A stretch of DNA of 64,000 nt. Source: Streptomyces sp. CB02923 (GTDB lineage Bacteria > Actinomycetota > Actinomycetes > Streptomycetales > Streptomycetaceae). Within the stretch, counting starts at the first letter, position 1. Each line of letters begins with the position of its first letter. The notes under the pieces were generated by a model, which was not told the origin of the DNA, did not search any database, and saw nothing but the letters and a program-made list of their open reading frames with translations. Position numbers and translations under genes: made by a program. This document shows positions 52,420 through 60,908 of this stretch, piece by piece. The stretch lies in assembly GCF_001905005.1 (NCBI RefSeq), contig NZ_LWKZ01000027.1, positions 310,001 to 374,000 of the forward strand, in the 5' to 3' direction.

Positions 52420-53634
52420 TCACGGGTGAGCAACCCGGTAGCCGCTGAGCAGGAAGACGACGGCACGTTCCCGCTCGACCCACGCGGAGGTGTCCAGTTC
52501 GACGGACTGGAGCAGCGCGCACTCCGTCTCGTAACCGCCGTCGGCCAGCGCGCGGCCGATCGCCTCGGCCTCGTCGCGGGTCGCCGCGTGCGTGACGATG
52601 CGCTCGGGCCGGCGGGCGGCGCAGGCGGTGACCACCGCCGCTCCCCCGCCGCCGACCCGTACGACGTCCGGTTCCGGCAGGTCCTCCAGCACCTGGGGCG
52701 CGGGGCCCCGGACGACCTGGAGCTGGACGCCGTACCGGCGGGCGACCGCCGTGGTGCGCTCGCAGGCGTCCGGGTCGGCGTCGACGGCGATGACGGCGGC
52801 CCCGAAGCGGGCGGCCTCGACGGCGGCGGCGCCGCTGCCCGCGCCGATGTCCCAGAGGAGGTCGCCGGGCCGGGGGCCGAGGCGGGCCAGCTGGGCGCTG
52901 CGCAGTTGGACGGACTCCCCTTCGTCCAGGACGCCGCCGTAGGCCTGTGCGGGCAGTCCCCAGCCGCGCGGCGGTGACGGGTAGGCGACGTCGCGCCCCG
53001 CCAGCCAGCCGCTGCCCTGGGCGGCGGCGTTGGAGCCGCCGACGACGATGACGACGTTGGGGTCGCGCCAGACGTGGTCGGCGGCCTTGTCGGAGGTGAG
53101 GACCGTCACCTGCTCGCGGGTGGTGCCCAGTTCCTCGCAGATGACGAAGGTGCGGTGGACACCGTCCAGCAGCAGGGCGAGTTCGGCGGGTCCGGCGCCG
53201 GGCGCGGTGAGCACCGCGACCTTGGTGTGCGCGCGGCAGATGTTCACGGCTCGCCGCAGGTCACGACTGTGGGCGACGACGATCTGGGCGTCGTCCCAGG
53301 GCATTCCGGCACGGGCGAAGGCCGCCGCGACGGACGAGACGGCGGGCACCACCTCGATCTCCAGGCCGTGCTCGGGCGCCCGCAGGGTCCGTACGACGCC
53401 GAAGAACCCGGGGTCGCCGTCGGCGAGGACCACGGCGGTGCCGCGGTGCTGGGCGATGCGGCGGGCGGCCAGGCCCACGCTGCCCAGCCGGATGTGTTCG
53501 GCGTGCGGAGGCACTTCGGGGAGGGCGAGGTGGTGGGCGGCGCCGGCCACGAGGGTCGCCGCGCCGAGGGCGGAGCGGGCGGCGGCGGTCAACGGCGAAC
53601 CGTCCCACCCGATCACCGTGACCCGGTCGGCCAT
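52420..53634 (-). CDS. cobL: Precorrin-6Y C5,15-methyltransferase (CbiE-CbiT fusion)
   Basis: 404 residues. The N-terminal CbiE half has VTVIGWDGSPL, PGFFGVVRTL and VVPAVSSVAAAFAR. The C-terminal CbiT half has the SAM motif LLWDIGAGSGAAAVEAAR and VRVGGGGA. It methylates C5 and C15 of precorrin-6Y and decarboxylates the acetate side chain. It sits upstream of cobT with a 236-bp gap. I found no cobalamin riboswitch ahead of it or ahead of cobT. Confidence 0.94.
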   Translation of the reverse strand: MADRVTVIGWDGSPLTAAARSALGAATLVAGAAHHLALPEVPPHAEHIRLGSVGLAARRIAQHRGTAVVLADGDPGFFGVVRTLRAPEHGLEIEVVPAVSSVAAAFARAGMPWDDAQIVVAHSRDLRRAVNICRAHTKVAVLTAPGAGPAELALLLDGVHRTFVICEELGTTREQVTVLTSDKAADHVWRDPNVVIVVGGSNAAAQGSGWLAGRDVAYPSPPRGWGLPAQAYGGVLDEGESVQLRSAQLARLGPRPGDLLWDIGAGSGAAAVEAARFGAAVIAVDADPDACERTTAVARRYGVQLQVVRGPAPQVLEDLPEPDVVRVGGGGAAVVTACAARRPERIVTHAATRDEAEAIGRALADGGYETECALLQSVELDTSAWVERERAVVFLLSGYRVAHP

Positions 53635-53810
53635 CGTCGTCAGTCTCCTGGGCTTCGCTGGTTACGGGACAGGGCTGGGCACTACGGAACGGATCTGCCG
53701 GAACGGAACACACAGCACACGCGCCGGACGGCTCACGCGACGGCGGTCAGCCGGTCACGGAGTCCTGTGGGCAGGCCGAGACTACCGCGAGAGGTCCGGA
53801 CCACAGCGAG

Positions 53811-53849
53811 GCGGGCCGGGCAGGACCGGCCGGAAACCGCCCGGCCCGC
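53811..53849 (-). terminator. Terminator of the GNAT gene 53868-54503
   Basis: GCGGGCCGGGC and its perfect complement flank a 17-nt loop just after the GNAT stop. The rest of the 233-bp gap up to cobL holds no gene. Confidence 0.7.
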
Positions 53850-53867
53850 CGGGCACCGCGGCGCGGC

Positions 53868-54503
53868 TCAGTTCCACTCGGGGTAGGCGAAGCCGTTGGC
53901 GTCGGCCATCCGGCCCGGTACGCCGTCGAGGTCCTCGGGCAGCAGGCTCCAGACGATCAGGTCCGTACGGATGTCCGTCCAGCCGCCGTCCTCGGTGCGC
54001 GAGCGGGCTATCCAGGCGTTGCGCAGCACGCCCTCGCTGATGCAGCCGACCTTCTGGGCCACCTGCTGGGCGGCGGTGTTGTCGGCGGCGGTGCGCAGCT
54101 CGACCCGTTCGAACTTCTGGTCCCTGAAGAGCCACTTCGCCACCGCGAGGACGGATTCGCAGGCGTAGCCCTCGCCGCGTGCCCAGGGCGCGGTGACGTA
54201 GGCGACCTCGGCGCTCAGGACGCGCCAGTCGGTGTGGCCGAGTTCGATGGTGCCGACCAGGCGCTGGGTGAGGAACTCGGTGACGGCGAAGGCGATGCCG
54301 CGGCCTTCGGTGCGGACCGCGCCGGACCGGCGGGTGGTCCACTCACGGGCGGTGTCGGTGGTGTACGGGTGCGGCTGCGCGGTCCAGGCGGTGGTCAGCT
54401 CGTCGTTCATCATCTCGGTGAGCGCGGGCACGTCGGCCTCTTCGAACGGGCGAAGCACCAACCGATCCGTGCTGATGGAGATGTCCGGAAAGGTGGGTGT
54501 CAT
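53868..54503 (-). CDS. GNAT N-acetyltransferase (RimJ/RimL type)
   Basis: 211 residues. The N-terminus TDRLVLRPFEEADVPAL, the YVTAPWARGEGYACESV acetyl-CoA segment and RVELRTAADNTAAQQVAQKVG are typical of RimJ/RimL-like enzymes that acetylate protein N-termini or small molecules. GGAG lies 8 nt before the ATG. Confidence 0.92.
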   Translation of the reverse strand: MTPTFPDISISTDRLVLRPFEEADVPALTEMMNDELTTAWTAQPHPYTTDTAREWTTRRSGAVRTEGRGIAFAVTEFLTQRLVGTIELGHTDWRVLSAEVAYVTAPWARGEGYACESVLAVAKWLFRDQKFERVELRTAADNTAAQQVAQKVGCISEGVLRNAWIARSRTEDGGWTDIRTDLIVWSLLPEDLDGVPGRMADANGFAYPEWN

Positions 54504-54608
54504 GCCGCTGCTCCAACGCCGTTGACCGTGCTGCTCCGAAGTTCGGGCCCTGTTGACCGTCTTGAGTGCACCAGCATGCAGCATCCGACCGGGGATGTGC
54601 CACGCACG

Positions 54609-54645
54609 CGGGCCCCGGTGGCGCACAATGCGCGCCCGGGGCCCG
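54609..54645 (-). terminator. Terminator of metNIQ
   Basis: CGGGCCCCGG/CCGGGGCCCG outer and GCGC/GCGC inner arms form a long hairpin 50 bp after the metQ stop. Confidence 0.75.
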
Positions 54646-54695
54646 TCGTCGCACGGCTCGACCGTTCGTACGGTGCTGACCTGCGGTGACGGCGG

Positions 54696-55556
54696 TCAGC
54701 CCTGCGGGGCGCCGAAGGCCGGGATGACGGAGCCGTCCCGGTACTTGTCCTCGATGAACTTCTTGACCTCGGGCGAGTTCAGCAACTTCGCCAGCTTCTT
54801 GACCCGCGGGTCGTCCTCGTTGCCCTTCTTGACGGCCAGGAAGTTGGCGTACGGGTTGCCCGCGGGCTTCTCCAGCGCGAGGGCGTCGGTGGAGGGCTTG
54901 AGCTGGGCGCCGATGGCGAAGTTGCCGTTGATCACGGCGGCGTCCACGTCGGCGAGGCGCGGCGCGACCTGGCCGGCCTCCAGTTCGAGGAGCTTGATGC
55001 CCTTGGCGTCCTCGACGTCGGTCAGCTTCGCGTCGGAGCCCGCGCCCTTCTTGAGGGTGATGACGCCGTTGTCGGCGAGCAGCTTGAGCGCGCGGCCCTC
55101 GTTGGACGGGTCGTTCGGGACGGACACGGTGTTGCCGGACGTCAGCTCGGAGAGCTTCTCGACCTTCTTGGAGTAGACGCCGAGCGGCTCGATGGCGACG
55201 TTGACGACCGGCACGACGTGGGTGCCGTTCTTCTTGTTGTACGTGTCCAGGAAGGGCTTGTGCTGGAAGAAGTTCGCGTCGACCTGGCCGTCCTCGGTGA
55301 CCTTGTTCGGCAGGTTGTAGTCGTTGAACTCCTTCACCTCCAGCGTGAGCCCTTCCTTCGCCGCGAGCTTTTCCTTGACGAAGTTGAGGATCGCCCCGTG
55401 CGGGGTCGGGCTGGCGGCGACGGTCAGCGGCGCGCTGCTGTCCTTCTTCTTGTCCCCGGAGGAGGACACGTCGGAGGGCGCGCTGCAGGCGCTCGCGCCG
55501 AGGGCGACGGCTGCCGCGGCGGCGACGGCCACGGTGATGTTGCGGGTGGTACGCAC
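54696..55556 (-). CDS. metQ: Methionine-binding lipoprotein MetQ (NlpA family)
   Basis: Substrate-binding lipoprotein of 286 residues. The signal peptide ends in LGASAC (lipidated Cys at about 24). NlpA motifs: PLTVAASPTPHGAIL, DYNLPNKVTEDGQVDANFFQHKPFL, VSVPNDPSNEGRAL and NGNFAIGA. Start is the GTG giving VRTTRNIT, with AGGGG 8 nt upstream. It follows metI after a gap of about 106 bp and delivers D/L-methionine to MetNI. Confidence 0.95.
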   Translation of the reverse strand: MRTTRNITVAVAAAAAVALGASACSAPSDVSSSGDKKKDSSAPLTVAASPTPHGAILNFVKEKLAAKEGLTLEVKEFNDYNLPNKVTEDGQVDANFFQHKPFLDTYNKKNGTHVVPVVNVAIEPLGVYSKKVEKLSELTSGNTVSVPNDPSNEGRALKLLADNGVITLKKGAGSDAKLTDVEDAKGIKLLELEAGQVAPRLADVDAAVINGNFAIGAQLKPSTDALALEKPAGNPYANFLAVKKGNEDDPRVKKLAKLLNSPEVKKFIEDKYRDGSVIPAFGAPQG

Positions 55557-55662
55557 GAAGAGTGCCCCTATCTCGGTTTCTCGGACGCGCGGGGCCGGCG
55601 GCCCCGCGCGGTTGCGCCCGGCAAAGGGTCCGGGCTCAAGAGGGTCGGCCATGGACCCGGTC

Positions 55663-56439
55663 TCAGGTGCCGGCCCGCTCCTTGGGGGCGTCGGCGGGGG
55701 CGGCCTCGGCGGGCTGCCCGGCGGCGGTGGCCGGGGCGGGTGCCCGGCGCAGTCCGACGCGTACGGCGGAGGAGCCGCGGCTGCCGCGGTTGGCCAGCCT
55801 GCGCACGATCAGGTCGCCGAGCAGTTGCACGGCGATGACCAGGACGATCAGCAGCACGATGGTGATGACCATCAGGTTGGTCTCGTACTGGAGGTAGCCG
55901 TAGGTGTAGGCCAGGTTGCCCAGGCCCCCGCCGCCGACCGCGCCGGCGATGGCGGAGTAGCCGATCAGCGTGATGACGGTGGTGGTGACGGCCGCGACCA
56001 GCGCGGGCAGGGCCTGCGGCAGCAGGACCTTGAAGACGATGGTCCAGGTGCCGCCGCCCATCGACTGGGCGGCCTCGACCAGGCCGTGGTCGACCTCGCG
56101 CAGCGCGGCCTCGACGAGCCGGGCGAAGAACGGGATGGCGGCGATGACCAGGGGCACGACCGCGCCGGTGGGGCCGATGGAGACGCCGACGACCAGGCGC
56201 GTGAAGGGGATCAGCGCGACCATCAGGATGAGGAAGGGGAAGGACCGGCCGATGTTCACCACCGCGCCGATGATCTTGTTGACCACGACGTTCTGCAGGA
56301 CGCCGCCGCGGTCGGTCAGGATCAGCAGGACGCCGAGCGGGATGCCGAACAGGACGGCGTAGAACGTCGACCACCACACCATGAAGAGCGTGTCGAGCGT
56401 GTTGTTGTACAGCAGCGGCTGCATCTGCGACCAGGTCAC
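55663..56439 (-). CDS. metI: Methionine ABC transporter permease MetI
   Basis: 258 residues, five or six membrane helices. The EAA cytoplasmic loop that contacts MetN reads EAAQSMGGGTWTIVFKVLLP. The C-terminal 40 residues are a hydrophilic Ala/Pro/Glu tail. The GTG start overlaps the metN stop (GTGA). Confidence 0.95.
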   Translation of the reverse strand: MTWSQMQPLLYNNTLDTLFMVWWSTFYAVLFGIPLGVLLILTDRGGVLQNVVVNKIIGAVVNIGRSFPFLILMVALIPFTRLVVGVSIGPTGAVVPLVIAAIPFFARLVEAALREVDHGLVEAAQSMGGGTWTIVFKVLLPQALPALVAAVTTTVITLIGYSAIAGAVGGGGLGNLAYTYGYLQYETNLMVITIVLLIVLVIAVQLLGDLIVRRLANRGSRGSSAVRVGLRRAPAPATAAGQPAEAAPADAPKERAGT

Positions 56440-57497
56440 TTGGCACCTTCCTTCACCAGCGCGCCGTCGGGCGCCGTCGCCGCGGGGCCGGCCGTCTCGT
56501 CGGCCACGTCCACCTGGAGGCCCTGCTCGCGCAGGAAGCCGATGGGTACGACGTTCTCCTCGAAGCGGCCGGGCAGCTCGATGCGCATCCGGCCGATCTG
56601 CTTGCCGCCGACGGTGTCCATGGCGGCGCCGAGGATGGAGATGTCCACGTTGTACGTACGGGACAGCTCGGAGATCACCGGGCGGGTGGCCGCCTCGCCG
56701 TGGAAGGTGACGTCCACGACGGTGCGGTCCGGTCCCGACGGCTCGCCGCCGACCGGGAACAGCTCGCGGGCCAGCTCGGAGCCGGGGGTGGCGAGCAGTT
56801 CCGAGACGGTGCCCTGCTCGACGACGCGGCCGTTCTTCATCAGCGCGGCCGAGTCGCAGATCGTCTTGACGACGTCCATCTCGTGCGTGATCAGCAGCAC
56901 GGTCAGGCCGAGCTGCCGGTTGAGGTCGCGCAGCAGCTGGAGGATGGAGCGGGTGGTCTCCGGGTCCAGGGCGCTGGTGGCCTCGTCGGAGAGCAGCACC
57001 TTGGGGTCGCCGGCCAGGGCGCGGGCGATGCCGACGCGCTGTTTCTGGCCGCCGGAGAGCTGGGCGGGGTACGCCCTGGCCTTGTCGGCGAGGCCGACCA
57101 GGTCGAGCAGTTCCAGTGCCTTGCGGGAGCGCTCGCGGCGGTCGACCTTGAGGATCTCCAGCGGCAGCTCGATGTTGTCCTGGACGGTGCGCGAGGACAG
57201 CAGGTTGAAGTGCTGGAAGACCATGCCGATGTGGCTGCGCGCCGCACGCAGCGCGGCGTTGGCGCGCTGCCCCTTGCCGGCCAGCGAGGTCAGCTCCTGG
57301 CCGGCGACGGTGACCGTGCCGGAGGTGGGGCGCTCCAGGAGGTTGACGCAGCGGATGAGGGTGGACTTGCCGGCGCCGCTCTGGCCGATGACGCCGTACA
57401 CCTCGCCCTCGCGGACGTGCAGATCGACGCCGTCCAGGGCGGTGACTTCGCGGTCTCCTGAGCGGTAGACCTTGGTCAGGCCCGTTGTGGTGATCAC
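56436..57497 (-). CDS. metN: Methionine ABC transporter ATP-binding protein MetN
   Basis: 353 residues. Walker A GQSGAGKST, Q-loop, signature LSGGQKQR, Walker B VLLSDEATSALD and the H-loop are intact. The C-terminal NIL domain (from about 265) senses methionine to inhibit transport. The GTG giving VITTTGLTKVYR is chosen, with GGAA about 9 nt upstream; an in-frame GTG five codons earlier is possible. The operon is metN-metI-metQ, all minus strand. Confidence 0.95.
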   Translation of the reverse strand: MITTTGLTKVYRSGDREVTALDGVDLHVREGEVYGVIGQSGAGKSTLIRCVNLLERPTSGTVTVAGQELTSLAGKGQRANAALRAARSHIGMVFQHFNLLSSRTVQDNIELPLEILKVDRRERSRKALELLDLVGLADKARAYPAQLSGGQKQRVGIARALAGDPKVLLSDEATSALDPETTRSILQLLRDLNRQLGLTVLLITHEMDVVKTICDSAALMKNGRVVEQGTVSELLATPGSELARELFPVGGEPSGPDRTVVDVTFHGEAATRPVISELSRTYNVDISILGAAMDTVGGKQIGRMRIELPGRFEENVVPIGFLREQGLQVDVADETAGPAATAPDGALVKEGAK

Positions 57498-57713
57498 AGG
57501 GAATTCCGTCACTGTCGTGTGCCGGGCGGCTCGCCCGCCGGGCACGGGGCATTCATTGCGGAGTGCGGCATGGGGGTCCCGGAGGGCGCGGTGGCCCGGC
57601 TTCGGGTTCCGGTGACGCGGGGCGGCCGGGGCCGTGGCGTACGGACGGGCGTACGGAGGTCACGGCGCAGGGCGGCGGGTCTCGCTTCGGGGCGCGAGGC
57701 TCGGCGGGGGCCC

Positions 57714-57737
57714 TCAGCGGTCACACATTCGACACAT
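57714..57737 (-). promoter_or_regulatory. Candidate leader peptide M-C-R-M-C-D-R upstream of metNIQ
   Basis: A seven-codon ORF, ATG TGT CGA ATG TGT GAC CGC then TGA, lies 217 bp upstream of the metN start. Two Met and two Cys codons in seven are improbable in such GC-rich DNA. Downstream, CTCGC-GCCCCGAA-GCGAG (57680-57697) and other hairpins could serve as attenuator. It is too short for ordinary gene prediction. The ribosome site is weak. Confidence 0.45.
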
Positions 57738-57838
57738 GCAACGAGCACCGGGCGTCATGGTCGCCTCGGTCGCAGGGGTGCGGTTGCTCGTCGTGGTCAT
57801 GTTCGCCAGTAAACCAGACAGGCGTACGGCCGGATCAA

Positions 57839-57861
57839 GCCTGTCCGTATTGCGGACAGGC
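57839..57861 (-). terminator. Terminator of the HAD phosphatase gene
   Basis: GCCTGTCCG and CGGACAGGC flank a 5-nt loop, about 25 bp beyond the stop. Confidence 0.75.
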
Positions 57862-57884
57862 CTGACCGAGGGGTGGACAGCGGG

Positions 57885-58532
57885 TCAGTCCACCGTGGTG
57901 ATCTCCACGCCGTCCGCCGTGGCCTGCACGGACACCGCCGACAGGTCCCGGACGATCACGTCGGCGGACAGCTCGTCGGCCCGGTGGGTTGTGGTCAACG
58001 CCACGGTGGTCATGCCGGCCGCGCGGCCGGCCTGGAGACCGGCGGGCGCGTCCTCGAAGACCACGCAGTCGGCCGGGTCCACGCCCAGCCGCCGGGCGGC
58101 CAGCAGGAAGGGCTCGGGGTCGGGCTTGCCGCGGGTGATGTCGTCGGCGGCTATCAGGGCCTTCGGGCGGATGCCGACCTCGGCGAGCCGGGCCTCGGCC
58201 AGGCGGGACGTGGCGGAGGTGACGACCGCCCAGCGCTCCGGCGGCAGCTGCGCCAGCAGCGCGAGGGTGCCGGGCAGCGCGACCACGCCGCCCGCGACGT
58301 CCTCGACCTCCAGCTGCTCGATCCGGGCCAGCGCCGCGGGTATACGGGCCGCGGGCAGCAGATCGCCGATGATCTCGGCGGCCGGGCGGCCGTGCAGCTC
58401 GACCCGGCCGAAGTCCTCCGCGCCGATCCCGTGCTCCGCGGCCCACCGCGTCCAGCAGCGGTACACGGACTCCATGGAGGAGACGAGGGTGCCGTCGTTG
58501 TCGAAAAGCAGCGCGGCTGCGGAGATCTTCAT
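57885..58532 (-). CDS. HAD-superfamily sugar-phosphate phosphatase-like
   Basis: 215 residues of HAD subfamily IA. Motif I FDNDGTLV, motif II VVTSATS, motif III Lys in RGKPDPEPF and motif IV VVFEDAPAGLQAG are all present. The substrate class is like that of DOG1/GPP-type phosphatases. Single gene with terminator. Confidence 0.93.
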   Translation of the reverse strand: MKISAAALLFDNDGTLVSSMESVYRCWTRWAAEHGIGAEDFGRVELHGRPAAEIIGDLLPAARIPAALARIEQLEVEDVAGGVVALPGTLALLAQLPPERWAVVTSATSRLAEARLAEVGIRPKALIAADDITRGKPDPEPFLLAARRLGVDPADCVVFEDAPAGLQAGRAAGMTTVALTTTHRADELSADVIVRDLSAVSVQATADGVEITTVD

Positions 58533-58731
58533 ACTGTGCGAGCGTACGTGACACCGGGTGACCGGCAGGAGTAACCACCGGTGACCGGCGGGAGCACCCC
58601 GGGCGACGACTGCCCGGCAGGAGCGCGCCCGGCGACGGCGGGGCCGCGCGCGTCCGCCGCCCGGCCGCCGATTAGAGTCCTCTCATGCCCCTTTTCTCCA
58701 CTGCGCGCAGCCGCGCCGCGCGGAGGTCCCG

Positions 58732-59100
58732 GTGATCGACGCGCTGACGGTCGCGATCGGCGTGACCGCTCTCGCCCTGGCCGCCTGGTGCGGCTTCGCC
58801 GCGTACCGCGACGAGCCGACGAAGGACTGGCACTTCATCGGCATGGCCCTGGTCTCGCTGCTGGGTGTGGTGCAACTCGTCGTCGGCCTGGTGCAGTTGG
58901 GGCGCGGCGAAACACCGCGGGACGGTACGGCGATCTTCGTCGCCTATCTGATCGGGGCGGCGGCCTGCGTACCAGCCACCGGTTTCCTGTCGCTCTCGGA
59001 GCGGACGCGCTGGGGCTCGGCGACCGTCGCCGCGGGCGCGGTGGTCCTCGCCGTACTGGAAGTGCGGCTGTTCGACATCTGGGGAGGCGGCCATGCCTGA
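58732..59100 (+). CDS. Four-helix membrane protein
   Basis: 122 residues, about four hydrophobic helices (ALTVAIGVTALALAAWCGF, HFIGMALVSLLGVVQLVVGLVQL, AIFVAYLIGAAACVPATGFLSL, ATVAAGAVVLAVLEVRLF). GGAGG precedes the GTG. No known motif. It overlaps the next gene by 8 bp, so both are co-translated. Confidence 0.88.
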   Translation: MIDALTVAIGVTALALAAWCGFAAYRDEPTKDWHFIGMALVSLLGVVQLVVGLVQLGRGETPRDGTAIFVAYLIGAAACVPATGFLSLSERTRWGSATVAAGAVVLAVLEVRLFDIWGGGHA

Positions 59101-59545
59101 GACTTCCGCCGGGGCCACGGCCCCCGAGAGTGTGCCGGACGGCGCTTCCGGGGGGCGGCGCTCCCTGGGCACCGGTCCCGGGCGGCTGCTGGTCGCCCTC
59201 TACGGCGTCTTCACCGTCGCGGCCGCGTCGCGCGCCGTCTACCAGCTGATCGCGCAGTTCGACCGGGCGCCGCTGGCGTACATCCTGTCCGCGGTCTCCG
59301 CGGTGGTCTACGCCTTCATCCTGTTCTCACTGGTGCGCGGCGGCGAGGGGGCGCGCAGGGCGGCGGTCGTGTGCTGTGCGCTGGAGCTGGCGGGTGTGCT
59401 CGGCGTCGGTACGTGGACGCTGGTGGACAGCTCCGCCTTCCCCGACGCGACCGTCTGGTCCGACTACGGGATGGGCTACCTCTTCATCCCGGTCTTCCTG
59501 CCAGTGACCGGTCTGCTGTGGCTGCGGCGGGCCCGCCGGGCGTGA
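59093..59545 (+). CDS. Membrane protein coupled to 58732-59100
   Basis: 150 residues: a disordered 30-residue N-terminus and about four helices, with conserved-looking polar spots YQLIAQFDRAPLAYILSA and DATVWSDYGMGYLFIPVFLP. The ATG lies inside the preceding gene. Function unknown; the pair may form a complex. Confidence 0.88.
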   Translation: MPETSAGATAPESVPDGASGGRRSLGTGPGRLLVALYGVFTVAAASRAVYQLIAQFDRAPLAYILSAVSAVVYAFILFSLVRGGEGARRAAVVCCALELAGVLGVGTWTLVDSSAFPDATVWSDYGMGYLFIPVFLPVTGLLWLRRARRA

Positions 59546-59597
59546 CGCGCTCGGCGCCCGTACGCCCGGCGGGTCCCCGCCGCACTTCCGGGACCGG

Positions 59598-60116
59598 TCA
59601 GGCGCTCGCCACGTAGTCCTGCGGCGTGCCCTCCGCGGTGGCCGCGTCCTTCTCCAGGGTGACCAGGCTGAGCCGGGGGTTCAGCTGCTCGGTGCCGACG
59701 GGCGTGTAGCCGTGGCTGCGGTACAGGCGCAGGTTGCCCTCGCTGCGGTGGCCGGCGGACAGGCGGTAGCGCTTGGCCGAGCGCTCCGCGGTCAGCCGCT
59801 CCTCGACGGCGGTGAGCAGCCGTCCGCCGAGGCCGTGGCGCTGCATCCGCGGGTGGACGACGAGTTTGCCGATGGCGGCGGTGCCGTCCGCGTCGGCCGT
59901 GCCGCGCACCGCCCCGACGACCTCCGTGCCGAGCCGGGCCACCACCACGCAGGCGTCGCTCAGTTCGGCACGCAGGTCCTCCAGGGTCTGGGTGAGCGGC
60001 TGGATCGAGTAGTCGTCGTACAGCGCGGCCTCCGGCTGGTAGCAGAGGTACTGGAGTTTGAGGATCTGCTCGGCGTCCCGGTCGGTCGCCGCAGAGATGG
60101 TCACGCTCATACCCAT
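59598..60116 (-). CDS. GNAT N-acetyltransferase
   Basis: 172 residues. Acetyl-CoA loop VVHPRMQRHGLGGRLLTAVEERL and NLRLYRSHGYTPV are typical. The ATG (MGMSV) has GGGAGG 10 nt upstream; the second ATG two codons on is also possible. It is 16 bp after the sigma-like gene and probably co-transcribed. Confidence 0.92.
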   Translation of the reverse strand: MGMSVTISAATDRDAEQILKLQYLCYQPEAALYDDYSIQPLTQTLEDLRAELSDACVVVARLGTEVVGAVRGTADADGTAAIGKLVVHPRMQRHGLGGRLLTAVEERLTAERSAKRYRLSAGHRSEGNLRLYRSHGYTPVGTEQLNPRLSLVTLEKDAATAEGTPQDYVASA

Positions 60117-60132
60117 GCGCGTATGCCTCCCC

Positions 60133-60780
60133 TTATTCGGTTCGGTGCGCCCGGGCGTGCAGAGGGTGAGAGGGTACGCCCGGACCGTTTGCCCTGACTG
60201 ACGGGGCCGTGTGGTGCACGCCCCCGTCGTGGCGTGGCTGACGCTGCTGCTTCGGGACTCCCCGGTTTCGCGCAGCGGCAACCTCCGCCATGAGCATTCT
60301 GCGCAGGCATCCCAGACATCGGGAACGGACCGGCCCCAAGCTCCCCTGTGACATTCCCAACTCAGATGAGATCTCACGGTAGGTGAGGTCGGAGCGGGAC
60401 AACAGGGCGCGCACCAGGGCGGGGCAGCGTCCGGGAAGCCGTTCGACGGCGGCGAGCAGCACCCGCCGCTCCTCGGCCTCCAGGGCCGCGCGCTCGGCGA
60501 CGGCGGCGATCAGGGGCTGCGGCCCGGTGGGGTCGTACGGGACCTCCCGCAAAGCCAGCCGGCGTGCGCCGCGGGCTTCGGCGCGGACCGCGCGGCGCAG
60601 CCAGCGGGCGGGTTCGGCGGGCGGCCCGGCGTCGCGGGTGTGTTCCAGCAGCCGCGTCCACACGCCCTGTTCGAGGTCCTCGGCGTCGGTGCCCGCTGCG
60701 GCGGCCTCGGCCGCGACTTCGGCGGTCAGCAGGGGGCGCAGCGTACGAATGAGGTCGTTGTCCGTGATGGCGTGCCGCAT
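60133..60780 (-). CDS. Sigma-70 family (ECF-like) RNA polymerase sigma factor
   Basis: 215 residues. A region 2-like part (EDLEQGVWTRLLEHTRD...RWLRRAVRAEARGARR) and a region 4 helix-turn-helix (LTYREISSELGMSQGSLGPVRSRCLGCLRRML) are visible. The C-terminal 45 residues are Arg/His-rich and probably disordered. No anti-sigma gene is adjacent; the partner downstream is a GNAT. Target promoters unknown. Confidence 0.85.
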   Translation of the reverse strand: MRHAITDNDLIRTLRPLLTAEVAAEAAAAGTDAEDLEQGVWTRLLEHTRDAGPPAEPARWLRRAVRAEARGARRLALREVPYDPTGPQPLIAAVAERAALEAEERRVLLAAVERLPGRCPALVRALLSRSDLTYREISSELGMSQGSLGPVRSRCLGCLRRMLMAEVAAARNRGVPKQQRQPRHDGGVHHTAPSVRANGPGVPSHPLHARAHRTE

Positions 60781-60908
60781 GGCGTGCGAGACGTGGCGGC
60801 GCGGCCGGGTGGTTTCGCCGGGGCCACGGCCTCACACGTCCGTGGCTCCGGCGGCGCCGGGTTGACGCCCTGGGGCAGGGGGCGCCACCCGGCGGCGCGG
60901 GGCGCCGG

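Noticed and set aside
52184..53867. Cobalamin riboswitch upstream of cobT or cobL
   Set aside because: I looked for the B12-box core (GCCACTG-like) and the kissing-loop context in the leaders of cobA, cobT and cobL and did not find them.
57498..57884. SAM-I or SAM-IV riboswitch upstream of metN
   Set aside because: The conserved GGUCAUGAGUG / GGCAACC-type core was not found; the short Met/Cys ORF is the better candidate.
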